A stretch of DNA of 64,000 nt from Siderastrea siderea (Eukaryota > Cnidaria > Anthozoa > Scleractinia > Rhizangiidae): contig OZ034968.1 of assembly GCA_964030785.1 (NCBI GenBank), forward strand, positions 71,215,399-71,279,398, read 5' to 3'. The notes beneath the pieces are model-generated. The model was given only the letters and a program-made list of their open reading frames with translations, made no database searches and was not told the DNA's origin. Positions 1 through 9,772 of this stretch are shown here, piece after piece (position 1 is the first letter of the stretch; each line of letters opens with the position of its first letter). Made by a program: the position numbers and the translations under genes.

Positions 1-273
1 GCATCATGTTGCCACCTCCAGTTAGACGATGAAGGTTATCGTTTCCGAGCCAGAACTCGCCGTTCAGATTTCCAAATCCCGTTTTGTAAGATTCCCAGCC
101 AAGATAGAAGTCTACTGATCCATCCATTCGCCTTTGAAACACGGTCCATCCACCGCCATCAGTTGTCATGTCACACAGCACTTGAATGGGTTCTCCGTTG
201 TCAGGGTAGACCTGGAACACTCCGTTAGTGGTGGATCCCTTTAGGCGATGGTCATGACAGTTTTGGGGGCAAT
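1..273 (-). CDS. Fibrinogen-C (FReD) exon, partial, runs off left edge
   Basis: Read on the minus strand, this exon follows an acceptor (AG at 275-274) and stays open to the window edge. It begins with CPQNCHDHR and contains [26 protein letters not shown] and [10 protein letters not shown], then [11 protein letters not shown]. This is the N-terminal half of a fibrinogen C-terminal globular domain as found in ficolins, tenascins and cnidarian fibrinogen-related lectins. The first codon is split (two bases in this exon), so the preceding exon must end in phase 1. Such domains usually bind acetylated or other glycans outside the cell. The rest of the domain, including the calcium site and glycan pocket, lies outside the window. 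It probably belongs to the same gene as the PAN-like exon at 13446-13120, with at least one unseen exon between them; that link is inference. Confidence 0.9.
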
Positions 274-396
274 CTAAATTGAAAAACAATAAGTATACCC
301 AGTGAGAACCAGAAACATTAAGCAGAATATGAACTTACACATAAAAAAGGGGCTTATCAGTAGAAGAAACTATACGTATTAAAATAAAAAATGAAA

Positions 397-608
397 AAGA
401 AAGAAAGAAAGAAAGAAAGAAAGGAAGGAAGGAAGGAAGGAAGGAAGGAAGGAAGGAAGGAAGGAAGATAGGAAGGAAGGAAGGAAGGAAGGAAGGAAGG
501 AAGGAAGGAAGGAAGGAAGGAAGGAAGGAAGGAGGGAGGGAGGGAAGGAAGGAAGGAAGGAAGGAGGGAGGGAGGGAGGGAGGAAGGAAGGAAGGAAGGA
601 AGGAAGGA
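397..608. repeat. (GGAA)n / (GAAA)n microsatellite, polypurine
   Basis: About 210 bases of almost uninterrupted GAAA, GGAA and GGGA tetramers. It is purine-only on the plus strand and lies in the presumed intron downstream (plus-strand side) of the fibrinogen exon. The long minus-strand Phe-Leu-Pro-Ser reading frame across it is an artefact of the repeat. Confidence 0.97.
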
Positions 609-774
609 AATCGAGTTCTTTCAAGCGAATGATCAAAGTTCTACTCCCTGACAAGATTTATTTGCAGCGCAGAATCGAAAAACGCGGAAACGGAGACATT
701 TTATAGAAGTGTGTGTTCCTTATCAAAGAGGACCATTTGTTCCCTGAATGAGAAATCAGCAATGTGTAGTAAGG

Positions 775-1672
775 AACATGAGCAGTCCAAGTGTGCTCTC
801 CTTGGAACCCTTCAAATCCTTATTTCCCGTGTTTCTAGGAACAATCTAATAATTAAAGACTTGGATTTTCGTTAAGTCAAAGGAGAGACATCCGGAAGAA
901 AAGTAACACGAGAATCCCAAATGTTTTATCCTTACAACCCTTAAAATCCTTATTTGTCGTTAACAGGTTGGATTTTCATTCAAGCAAAGGAGGGAAATAC
1001 GGAAATTAAAAAATTAAGGCTAATATGATCCAACCCCCTTAACAAATTTGAATTTTTATTCATGCAAAGGAGGGAAATACGGAAAGTAAGGAAAATAAGG
1101 CTAATATGATACCCCCCATTTTGAATTTTGAATTTTTATTCATGCAAAGAAGGGAAATACGGAAACTGAGGAAAATAAGGCTAATATGATACTCCACTTT
1201 GAATTTTTATTCATGCAATGGAGGAAAATACGGAAACTAAGGAAAATAAGGATTGAAAATATGCTCTCCTTTGATTCCTTAAAATCCTTATTTTCCTTAG
1301 AAAATAATATTTTTAAATATATCCATGGGGCTATATGAAAGACCCCCTTTGAATTTTTATTCATGCAATGGAGGAAAATATGGAAACTAAGGAAACTAAG
1401 GATAATATAACCCTCCCCTTTTACAAGTTTGAATTTTTATTCATGCAATGGAGGGAAATACGGAAACTAAGGAAAATAAGGATTGAAAATGTACTCTCCT
1501 TTGATTCCTTAAAATCCTTATTTTCCTTAGAAAATAATATTTTTAAATATATCCATGGGGCTATATGAAAGACCCCCCCTTTGAATTTTTATTCATGCGA
1601 TGGAGGAAAATATGGAAACTAAGGAAACTAAGGATAATATGACCCTCCCCTTTTACAAGTTTGAATTTTTAA
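775..1672 (+). repeat. Satellite-like tandem block, forward orientation
   Basis: Repeated units contain TTTGAATTTTTATTCATGCA, then a GGAGG(G/A)AAATACGGAAACTAAGG core, then AATAAGGATTGAAAAT. The TTTGAATTTTTATTC start recurs at about 1047, 1127, 1198, 1348, 1428 and 1580, giving spacings near 80 and 150 bases. A CCATGGGGCTATATGAAAG segment closes the larger units. Peptides of the MEENMETKETK type that appear in it are repeat artefacts. The same units return at 4905-6300. Confidence 0.9.
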
Positions 1673-1929
1673 CCGGCCGTCGCCATGGCGACCGCCGGTT
1701 TATAAAATGGACACGGTTTTTGGTGAAAGCAAGTTGGCTTAACATACGAAGAAAGTGCTGTAAAGCTTGTGGTACGGGTACTCAAGAGCGGTACTGTCTT
1801 ATACAAGACGCATGCGCATGTTAGTCTTCTGAATGTTACCTTCCTATGTTTTTGTCTTTTAATTTACAGTATTTAAGATATGAACGGCGAAGGGTTGTTT
1901 AAGTTTGGGGTTTTTTGTACAGTACAGCC

Positions 1930-3725
1930 CAAAAATAATGCACGCGCAAGAACTTCTTTTTGCGTCCGCAAGCCGAGAACTTCTTGCGGCTACTTGCAGG
2001 ATGCCTGCACTTGAATACTGCAAGCCGCAAGAACGTCTTTGCGTTTAGAAGTTAAAACCGCAAGAACTTCTTTGTGGTAAGATATCTGGACCGCAAGTAA
2101 GCGCAAGAACGTCTTTGCCCTAACATCTTAAAAACCCGGAACCCGGAGAAGGTAAAAAAGAGACCACTTTATAGCGCAAGGCACGTTCGAAATTGGCTGC
2201 CTTTGTAACTTGCAATCAGTTGTTTATTTGGTCCCTTGTAAGTTTTTTTCTTCGGTTTTGAATTTTTTATCCGATAAAGAGTTCACTAGGTTCTGAATTT
2301 GACACTGGTCGCCTTCTATGTTATTTTTTAACGGCTAGGGAGAAACGAGACTCAAACGAAGCACGCGTGTTATTGTTTATGTGTCCCGGAGTCCCAGACA
2401 TGCGGTACGCTTAGCGGCGCGAAAGGTTTCGCTCGATTTATTTCACTTAAATGAGGAACAATGGCAAAGCACAGTCCATCAGTCACATTATTAAAGAACC
2501 GACATTCACCTGTTCAGTGTTGCTGTACTTCCACCAACATATTAAACTCGGACAAATACTTTTAATTAGTTGCGCTCACACGTGTGAGAAATGAACATGG
2601 TCACTCAGGTGAGAAGAAATAATACCCGAAGTCTTAATTGGAAAAACACATTATGTTTGTAAAAATAGTTCCACTCATTACGCTGAAGTCGATATCACAT
2701 TTTAAATCTTCGAAGTAAACCAAAAAAGTCTGAAGGAAACTAAAACTCCGCGATCTGAAAGAAATTCGGCACGTCAATTCTAACCTGAGTAAACACAAAT
2801 CTGCCGTATGCAAATTTGGTATGATTTGCTTGAATGACATTTTGTAACGCAATGCATGAGCAGTTCTCTAAGTCGTCAAGACAGCAAGCCCCGGGCAGCA
2901 AGCTGTGTCGAAAGGCGAATGTGTAGTTGAAATCATATGTCTATGCTATTTCTTCGAGTATCCCTTTTTTGCTGGGAAATTAAACTGGTAAAGATGCAGG
3001 GATTCTTGATGACTTCACCCACGCGATGGCATGACCTCCTGCATGTGTAAGTCTGGTCTTGTCTTGCCTGTCAAAGAAGAGTTCGCGCAGTTTGCCGCAA
3101 TTATAGCTTTTGGACCTTTTTGTTTCTATTTCTTGGATGGAATGAAAAACTGAATTGAGTCAGTTCTGAGTTGAACCCGTATCACTGTATCTGAGACACG
3201 CTTAAAAACATTGTTCATGTTTTGTCATGTGCCGGAGATCATGTTTACCGGGTGTTTATCTTGCAGTCGGAAAGCTGGCGGATATTCCATTTCGTGATGT
3301 GAATTTTCTTCGATACTTCGGTTGTTCGAACATTTGCTTCCTTGATTTTTTGATTAGCCTTGTGAACTTTCGCTTGACTTGGCGAATTGTCGCGCCAACA
3401 CGCCAACACGACGAAAAATCGCTCGAAAGCTCGGTGATATTTCAAAGAGAATAGAGCGCGAGATTCGCTCTCATTACTTTTGCAATACCTCACACTAACA
3501 CGAGCACTACAAGTTTCTTCGGCTGGACCCTCACTACTTCTTGCGCCTTCTTGCGGCTTGCGGTAACATTAGTAACTCCTTGCGGCTAGATTTTCAACTT
3601 CTTGCGTTTCGAATGTTCTTGCGGGTAAACTGCAAAAACCTAGCACTTTCACTTCTTGCGCGGGCTTGCGTGTTCTTGCGGCGCAAGAACTTCTTGCGCC
3701 ACTTCTTGCGCGTGCATTATTTTTG
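1930..3725. mobile_element. 1.8 kb inverted-repeat element with CAAGAAC/GTTCTTG subterminal arrays
   Basis: The ends are inverted copies of CAAAAATAATGCACGCGCAA (left from 1930, right ending at 3725). The first and last ~190 bases carry many copies of a GCAAGAACTTCTTGCG-type motif, in mirror orientation at the two ends. This is the layout of a DNA transposon or MITE with terminal and subterminal transposase-binding repeats. No transposase-like reading frame was recognised between 2130 and 3530, so it is probably non-autonomous. No convincing target duplication was found, and the superfamily is left open. Confidence 0.75.
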
Positions 3726-4904
3726 ATAGGATTGAATGCGAAAATAGGATTGAATGCGAAATTGACTGTGTTGTCTGATCTAGTTAGTGGCTATGGTGAA
3801 ATTTTTTTTAGCGCAGGAGTTTTTTTTATTGGGATTGACATTTTGAGGGGTGTAAAAATGTGGGAGTCAGAAGGATTTGTGAATGTCAGGACCATATCAC
3901 GCTTCTGTGAATGTGATTTGCTTTGAAAGTTGCGTTTTGCGTGAGAGGCAGTTTCCCTTGGCGTTTTATGGGGGGGGGGGGGTGGTTTGCGAAGTGGATT
4001 GTAAGGTTTCTGATTGGCTAACTTGTATTTCGCAGCGGACAAAAAGGACAGTTGCGTTTTGCCGGCGTGGGCTAGGAAGAGAAGGAATTGGTACTAGTAT
4101 GATGATGCAATATTAGTTGATTGCACATCAGTACATGATAGTTCTTGTGAACGGAGAGAAATGAGTGTTTATTTGAGGCGAGAAGTTGATACGAAGGAAT
4201 CGTCATTAATAAGGAGTTTTTTTATAATAAGGCAGGTGTTACGAGTCTTTTTGCATTGAAAGAACGAAAATATCTGAATATTATCGACGGATTTGTGTGG
4301 TTTGCGTGTGGTGTTCGCTAAAGGCTACGAGCAGTCTCACTTTCCGTTCAGAGGTAGATAGTGAAGGAAAAGAAAAACAGGCGAGTGAGCGCGAAATCGA
4401 TTGCGGCTCGACAGGCGCGTTAGCTTTCAAAGACGTGGGCGACTTTCGTCCCCGCTCGCTTGTTTACCTGGTTAGCGGGTTAGCAAACTGGATTTAAACA
4501 TCACGTCATGAGATATCTTGACGTGCCCCATACTCTGACGATCTGCTCGAGCTCGTGTTTTTTGATTCTACTTCTATGTTCACTGTTTGTATTTAAGGTC
4601 TAGGCACAACAGTAAATACTTCGTCGTCCCTGTGTGAGCATTCTCAGTTGTGGACGAATTCATATCGACATTCAACGTTTGAGTGATTTTGCGTTTTTCA
4701 GCACAAATAAAGCGATAAGAAAGATAAGCTGAGTCATCAGAGTTTAAACATTACGTCATCCAGTACCGCTATAGTCAAAATATTGTGTCACACAATCACA
4801 CTTTTCCTCACGCCGGTTCGTAAAAAAAGAGGATCGCGCTAACATTTGTGAAACCTAGGGGTGGGGAGGGTCAGAATGGCCGGTTAAGATGCCCAATGGG
4901 CTTT
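3726..4904. other. Non-coding stretch, no gene recognised
   Basis: No convincing gene. It holds a G-run at about 3970-3980 and two copies of a TTTAAACAT(C/T)ACGTCAT motif (about 4494 and 4743) that contains a CRE-like TGACGT core on the minus strand. A plus-strand frame at about 4300-4490 ends near a possible donor (GTTAGC), but nothing in it resembles a known protein. Confidence 0.5.
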
Positions 4905-5142
4905 CTTGTTATTCATGCAATGGAGGAAAATATGGAAACTAAGGAAACTAAGGATAATATGACCCTCCCCTTTTACAAGTTTGAATTTTTATTCATGCAA
5001 TGGAGGGAAATATGGAAACTAAGGAAAATAAGGATTGAAAATATACTTTCCTTTGATTCCTTAAAATCCTTATTTTCCTTAGAAAATATAATAAAATTTA
5101 TTTAAAATTTATTTAATTTAATATATTAATATATTAATAATA

Positions 5143-5176
<34 letters not shown>

Positions 5177-6300
5177 TTATCCATGGGGCTATATGAAAGA
5201 CCCCCCTTTGAATTTTTACTCATGATATGGAGGAAAATACGAAAACTAAGGAAAATAAGGATTGAAAATATACTTTTCTTTGATTCCTTAAAATCCTTAT
5301 TTTCCTTAGAAAAAATAATAAAATTTATTTAAAATTTATTTAATTTAATATATTAATATATTAATATATTAATATATTAATATATTAAAATATTAATATA
5401 TTATATTAATGTATAATAATGATATTAATAATAATTTTTATTATTTTTTCTAAGGAAAATAAGGATTTTAAGGAATCAAAGGAGAGTACATTTTCAATCC
5501 TTATTTTCCTTAGTTTCCGTATTTCCCTCCATTGCATGAATAAAAATTCAAACTTGTAAAAGGGGAGGGTCATATTATCCTTAGTTTCCTTAGTTTCCAT
5601 ATTTTCCGCCATTGCATGAATAAAAATTCAAAGGGGGGTCTTTCATATAGCCCCATGGATATATTCCACTTAATATATTAATATAATATATTAATATATT
5701 AAAATATTAATATATTATATTAATGTATAATAATGATATTAATAATAATTTTTATTATTTTTTCTAAGGAAAATAAGGATTTTAAGGAATCAAAGGAAAG
5801 TATATTTTCAATCCTTATTTTCCTTAGTTTCCATATTTCCCTCCATTGCATGAATAAAAATTCAAACTTGTAAAAGGGGAGGGTCATATTATCCTTAGTT
5901 TCCTTAGTTTCCATATTTTCCTCCATTGCATGAATAAAACTTCAAAACTCTAAGAAGGGTATCATATATCCTTAGTTCCCTTAGTTTCCGTATTTTCCTC
6001 CATTGCATGAATAAAACTTCAAAATTCTAAGGGGGTATCATATAAGGAATCCGAAAAAACGAGCTAATTATTGCATAATTCTAATTTCAGTGACACAAAT
6101 GCGTGTTTGAAGACAACTTAAAGATTGTAACATTATTGATTTAAATCATAGTCTCCTTAGATCCCTTCAAATCCTTATTATCTTCAGTTCTAGAAACAAT
6201 CGTCTGCTTTTCCTTGTCTCTGGAAACAATCTTCTGATTTCAGGGTATTCTTTTTTATTCATGCAGAGAAGGGAAATACGGAAACTAAGGGAACTTATTT
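4905..6300. repeat. Satellite-like blocks in head-to-head orientation around AT-rich palindromes
   Basis: The unit seen at 775-1672 is present in forward orientation at 4905-5290 and in reverse orientation at 5445-5640 and 5755-6060. AT-only stretches (ATATTA repeats, about 5095-5170, 5320-5440 and 5660-5745) lie between them. A weaker related segment continues at 6150-6300. The arrangement is a large imperfect inverted repeat that could form cruciforms. It ends directly at the splice acceptor of the helicase gene. Confidence 0.85.
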
Positions 6301-6330
6301 TTACGCGTTTTCTTGTTTTCCCTTTGAAAG

Positions 6331-9029
6331 GTGCCTTGCGTCGAAAGAAAGGAGTCCCAAGCTATCGATGCTCTTTGCCATACAATAAAAGATCACAAGA
6401 ATGCATTTACGCAAGATCTCGTTAACGACAGCTTCACGTGGTTATACAAACAAGAGGTTCGCAATTTCGTGCCGGGAATGGAAGAGGAATCCGACAGTCA
6501 ATTTAGCTCGCAGAACGAACGTTTTCCTAGTGTCTCAGAGAAGGTCGTCAGGGTTGCACTTGTAAACAAGTCCTTTCAGCAGAGTTTAGAGTACGCCATG
6601 TCCAAAATGGAGACCAAGCTTGTCACGGACAGAGTGGGATTTGACCAAGCACCGACAGTGCCAGCGTCCCAAGGAACCTCAGAGGAAATAAGGCCGCATC
6701 ACCTGTCCGACACAACCACGGTGCTTATAAACGACATAGGAATAGCGATGAAGGAGCTGGGATACGCCCCTCACAGTCCAAGGGAATTTGCCAACACCCT
6801 AGTGTCAACACCCTAGCGTCAAACGAAAGCTTCAAATCACGGCTTTTAAACGACATGAAGAGAGTCATCGATATCATATCCGAACCTTGCTGTGAAGTAA
6901 TCAAGCCCATTCAAGTAAATTACGACCTTATCGAAGTGGATGAAGGCCAATGCTGGTCTGTAAAGAGGCGCACTTTCATCGAAGACGCCATCAGCGAATC
7001 CGACGTAGGACGAATCACGCCTAGAGCATACTGCAAATACGACCCCAGTACTCCGCCCATTCCAAGATATTTTCGAGAAATTCTGGAAAACAGCTTGTCG
7101 GGCCCGGAAATACAGTCGTTTTGCCATTATTTCCTGAAGTTACTAGAGCACCACGGCAAGAAACATAAAGATCGCGTGCCATGCCTCGTTGGCGACCCAA
7201 ACAGTGGCAAGACCAGCTTGTTCTTACCCATACTGGGAGTCATCCACTACAGCAGAGTGGCAACTATCACGAAACAAGGCGCCTTTAACAAGGCAATGAT
7301 AACGCCCGAGACGCAGGTGATCTTTCTAGACGAAGCCACGACGTCACTGCTCAAAATCGACGACTGGAAAACGATAACTCAGGGGGGATTCGCAGCATAC
7401 GATGTGAAATACAAGACCGCCCAGCCATTCATCAACAAATGCCCAATGATCATCACGGCCCAAGAAGAGCTCGACTTCTCTGAAAAAGACAAGAGAGCCA
7501 TGGAGAAACGTCTTCAAGTATACAAGTTCACGAGCCTGCCGAGACCCAAAAAGAAGGCCGCCGAGTGGCTTAAAAGGAATGCAATGGATTGCATCGTCTG
7601 GGCCGCGATGAACGCAAAAGCGCCTCTAGGAAACGAAGTTGACGAAAGCGAGAGCGAAAGTGAAAGCGACAATGACAGCGAGAGCGAAGATGGCATCTTA
7701 AAAGAGGAAGAAAAAGAGGCCTTGAGGCATCTCGTCCTAGAAGACTCTGAAGTCAATGACAGTCGAGAGTTGGTGAGCTGTTACGTTTTGATACTTGCAA
7801 TAGGCACCACTGCTTCACAATCACGTTTGTGTGACATTTGTTTGTCTGTCTTATAGGGAGAAGTCCGAGACATTGCAGCAGAGGCGGAGTCCGACGAGGA
7901 GGAAGGGCATATAGCGTCCATGAGAAGAGAGCTCAGAAGCTGCGCAAAGGGCTCGCTGCGCTACAGACAGCTGCAACACTTGCTTGGGACGGAGACAGAA
8001 GCAATGGAAGAGTACAGGCGTCAACGCGACCAACAACACGAGCGCCGAAAAAAGGCCCTTGTCGACTCGGGCGTGCAGAAAGAATTGGCGGAGCTCCTTC
8101 CCAAGGACGGAAAAACCGAACTGCCCCAAGTGTTGAAAGAGGAAATCCACCGCGTAAGGCTGGCGCGCCTAAAAGATGAGATGAAAGAGAGGGAAACGAA
8201 AGCACGACAGGCATTCGAAAACGCATGGGTGAAAAGCACCGAAACCGACCTATTCCAGTGCGTGCGTAAACTGAACAATGGCATGGCACTCGACACGACG
8301 GCGTTCAATGATTACATGGGTCTCCTGTCGCACAAGCTGATGACCCACCACGCAAACACTGGAACGAAAATGTGCGAAACGGCGGTGGCGGAGAGGCGGC
8401 GGGCGCGCGTCAGGTGGGGGTTCATGGACGACAAGTTTGCGCACCTGATAACCAACCTTAGCGACCCAGTGCCCTGGTGCACAGAGGAAGGTGAGTGCGT
8501 TGAAAGTTTTACTTTTCGCCTGCGCTGTTTGTCTAAACAAATCGTGTTTTTTTTTTCTATTATACAGAACACGCGCCGAGCACCGAGGATGAAGGCGGTC
8601 CGATGATGAGCAGCGAGAAAGAAATGGGTGAGCCCACTAATGTCACCTTTCGTAGGAAAGCCTCTCTGTTAAATTGTTTTAAGGAACACCCCGCCTCGTC
8701 ACCCGTTGTGCTTAGCTTACCTAAATCTATCATTTTCATTTGTTGCCATTTGATTGACAGGAATGTGCGAGTCGCCAAACTCAAGTGGCTTTGTTGACGA
8801 GGAGCTAAAAGGGCCGTCAAGTCCATCGATACTGACGGCTGACGGTCTTGTACGGGAATCGTCGCCCGCCACGAACAGCGGACCACTCGAGGATTATTCG
8901 TCATCGCGCATGTGGGGTGGACTGCAAGTACGTGTTCCTACCTCCGCCAGCAAAGGCCAGCGAAAGAGAGGGTGTTCCGAAGTGCAGAAAGGACAAACCT
9001 CCATTAAGAAGTTTTTCTTTTCTAAGTAA
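6331..9029 (+). pseudogene. Superfamily 3 helicase (NS1/Rep-like) gene with C-terminal PIP box; frame broken once
   Basis: Readable exons are 6331-7772, 7857-8490, 8568-8627 and 8761-9029, joined by GT-AG introns whose phases agree exactly. A strong acceptor (pyrimidine tract then AAAG, ending at 6330) follows an in-frame stop, so the first exon(s) are missing or lie beyond the repeats upstream. The helicase core has Walker A GDPNSGKTS (7191-7217), Walker B VIFLDEA (from about 7317) and a motif-C-like MIITAQ. This order is typical of SF3 helicases of parvoviral NS1 and related Rep proteins. An Asp/Glu/Ser-rich acidic tract follows (about 7636-7700), then a basic coiled region. The protein ends QTSIKKFF plus three residues, a canonical PCNA-interacting peptide (8994-9017). 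A 14-base tandem duplication (6792-6805 and 6806-6819) shifts the frame and brings a stop at about 6814-6816, so this copy is probably inactive unless that is an allele or assembly error. It could be an endogenised viral gene or a DNA-transposon replicase. No endonuclease (HUH) motif was seen. Confidence 0.8.
6792..6819 (+). repeat. 14-base tandem duplication causing frameshift
   Basis: Two adjacent copies of CAACACCCTAGYGT differ at one base. Because 14 is not a multiple of three, the upstream frame runs into a stop while the helicase frame resumes downstream. Confidence 0.9.
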
Positions 9030-9164
9030 ACGTGTTCCACGACGATTCATGTATTAACATTTGCTACATTTGCTATGTCAATTACATGTACATCCAGTCA
9101 AGCAGCCAAATACATGATGCAAGTATAAATTAATCAAGTGTGATTCAATATAATTAATTTGATG

Positions 9165-9170
9165 AATAAA
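9165..9170 (+). terminator. AATAAA polyadenylation signal of the helicase gene
   Basis: AATAAA lies 136 bases past the stop codon at 9027-9029, with a short AT-rich 3' region between. It is only about 15 bases from the stop of the convergent zinc-finger gene, so the two 3' ends nearly touch. Confidence 0.6.
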
Positions 9171-9183
9171 TGACAGGTTTTGC

Positions 9184-9438
9184 TCAATTGTGCCTTGCGT
9201 TTAATTGTTCACAAATTTCTGCATTGCTTGGTTTCTGATCAAAGTAAAAGAACCAACGGTGTTTTCGAGTTACGTGTTTCCTGCAGCCTCTTTGAGTCCC
9301 AAATCCATCGTGATCGCACGCCTGTATTGGGCAGTGAAAAAGACCATCGGATTCATCTTTCTCCAAGTGAAGTCTTTTCGGTTTGGTCAAAGCATTTGCA
9401 ACTTTAGCCCAGTCAACTTGCTTGCACTTTTTACTCAT
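9184..9438 (-). CDS. Small C2H2-like zinc-finger protein, convergent with the helicase gene
   Basis: The frame from the ATG at 9438 (MSKKCKQVDW) to the TGA at 9186-9184 gives about 84 residues. An upstream in-frame ATG at 9477 exists but would fall near or before the expected start of transcription. The centre reads CPIQACDHDGFGTQRGC then RKHVTRKH, a C-x4-C-x13-H-x4-H arrangement that fits a single variant C2H2 finger, followed by an aromatic RWFFYFDQKP stretch. From memory, similar segments recur in many cnidarian predicted proteins, usually longer; this could not be checked. A TATA box lies upstream. The short length may mean the gene is truncated by the adjoining helicase 3' end. Its placement suggests it is the second gene of the same mobile unit. 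Confidence 0.55.
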   Translation of the reverse strand: MSKKCKQVDWAKVANALTKPKRLHLEKDESDGLFHCPIQACDHDGFGTQRGCRKHVTRKHRWFFYFDQKPSNAEICEQLNARHN

Positions 9439-9491
9439 CTTTCTTGGGAGGAGAGTCAGCGAGAAATGAGCATACACTTACCTGCCAGTTG

Positions 9492-9498
9492 TTTTATA
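9492..9498 (-). promoter_or_regulatory. TATA box for the zinc-finger gene
   Basis: TATAAAA on the minus strand lies about 55 bases upstream of the ATG at 9438. A consensus donor CAGGTAAGT sits just downstream (about 9485-9477) and may be fortuitous. Confidence 0.5.
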
Positions 9499-9529
9499 CG
9501 ATCCTTGTGTCCCTAGAGTACGAAACTCC

Positions 9530-9685
9530 CGATTGACCAATAGCAAGGCAAATATACTAACCTTGTTCAAACGTGCCCTGAACATGTTGTAGCCCCTTTG
9601 GGAACCCAAGTGCATCTTGTCCAATAGAAAGGCGAAGGCGAGCATAATCCAAAAAGCGTGCTCAAACTTGCCCTAGCATGTTTAG
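9530..9685 (-). promoter_or_regulatory. Duplicated CCAAT-containing upstream segment
   Basis: Two related segments each begin GACCAATAG or GTCCAATAG and end with a TCAAAC(G/T)TGCCCT stretch and a CATGTT end (about 9535-9590 and 9618-9682). They lie immediately upstream of the TATA box of the minus-strand zinc-finger gene. Direct-repeat promoter elements are a reasonable reading but unproved. Confidence 0.35.
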
Positions 9686-9772
9686 GCGGAATGAAGTTCA
9701 ATGCGATATGCCCCCCCCCCCCCCCAAGCACTCCAATTGCTTTCAAGTAAATGGGACTTCTTTGTTCCTAAT

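Noticed and set aside
379..654. Minus-strand Phe-Leu-Pro-Ser repeat protein
   Set aside because: Pure product of the GGAA microsatellite.
1930..3725. Assignment of the CAAGAAC element to a named superfamily
   Set aside because: No target duplication or transposase could be read, so any name would be a guess.
1368..5926. Repeated MEENMETKETK-type peptides on both strands
   Set aside because: They follow the satellite unit in either orientation, are cut off at unit ends, and show no codon-level conservation beyond the DNA repeat.
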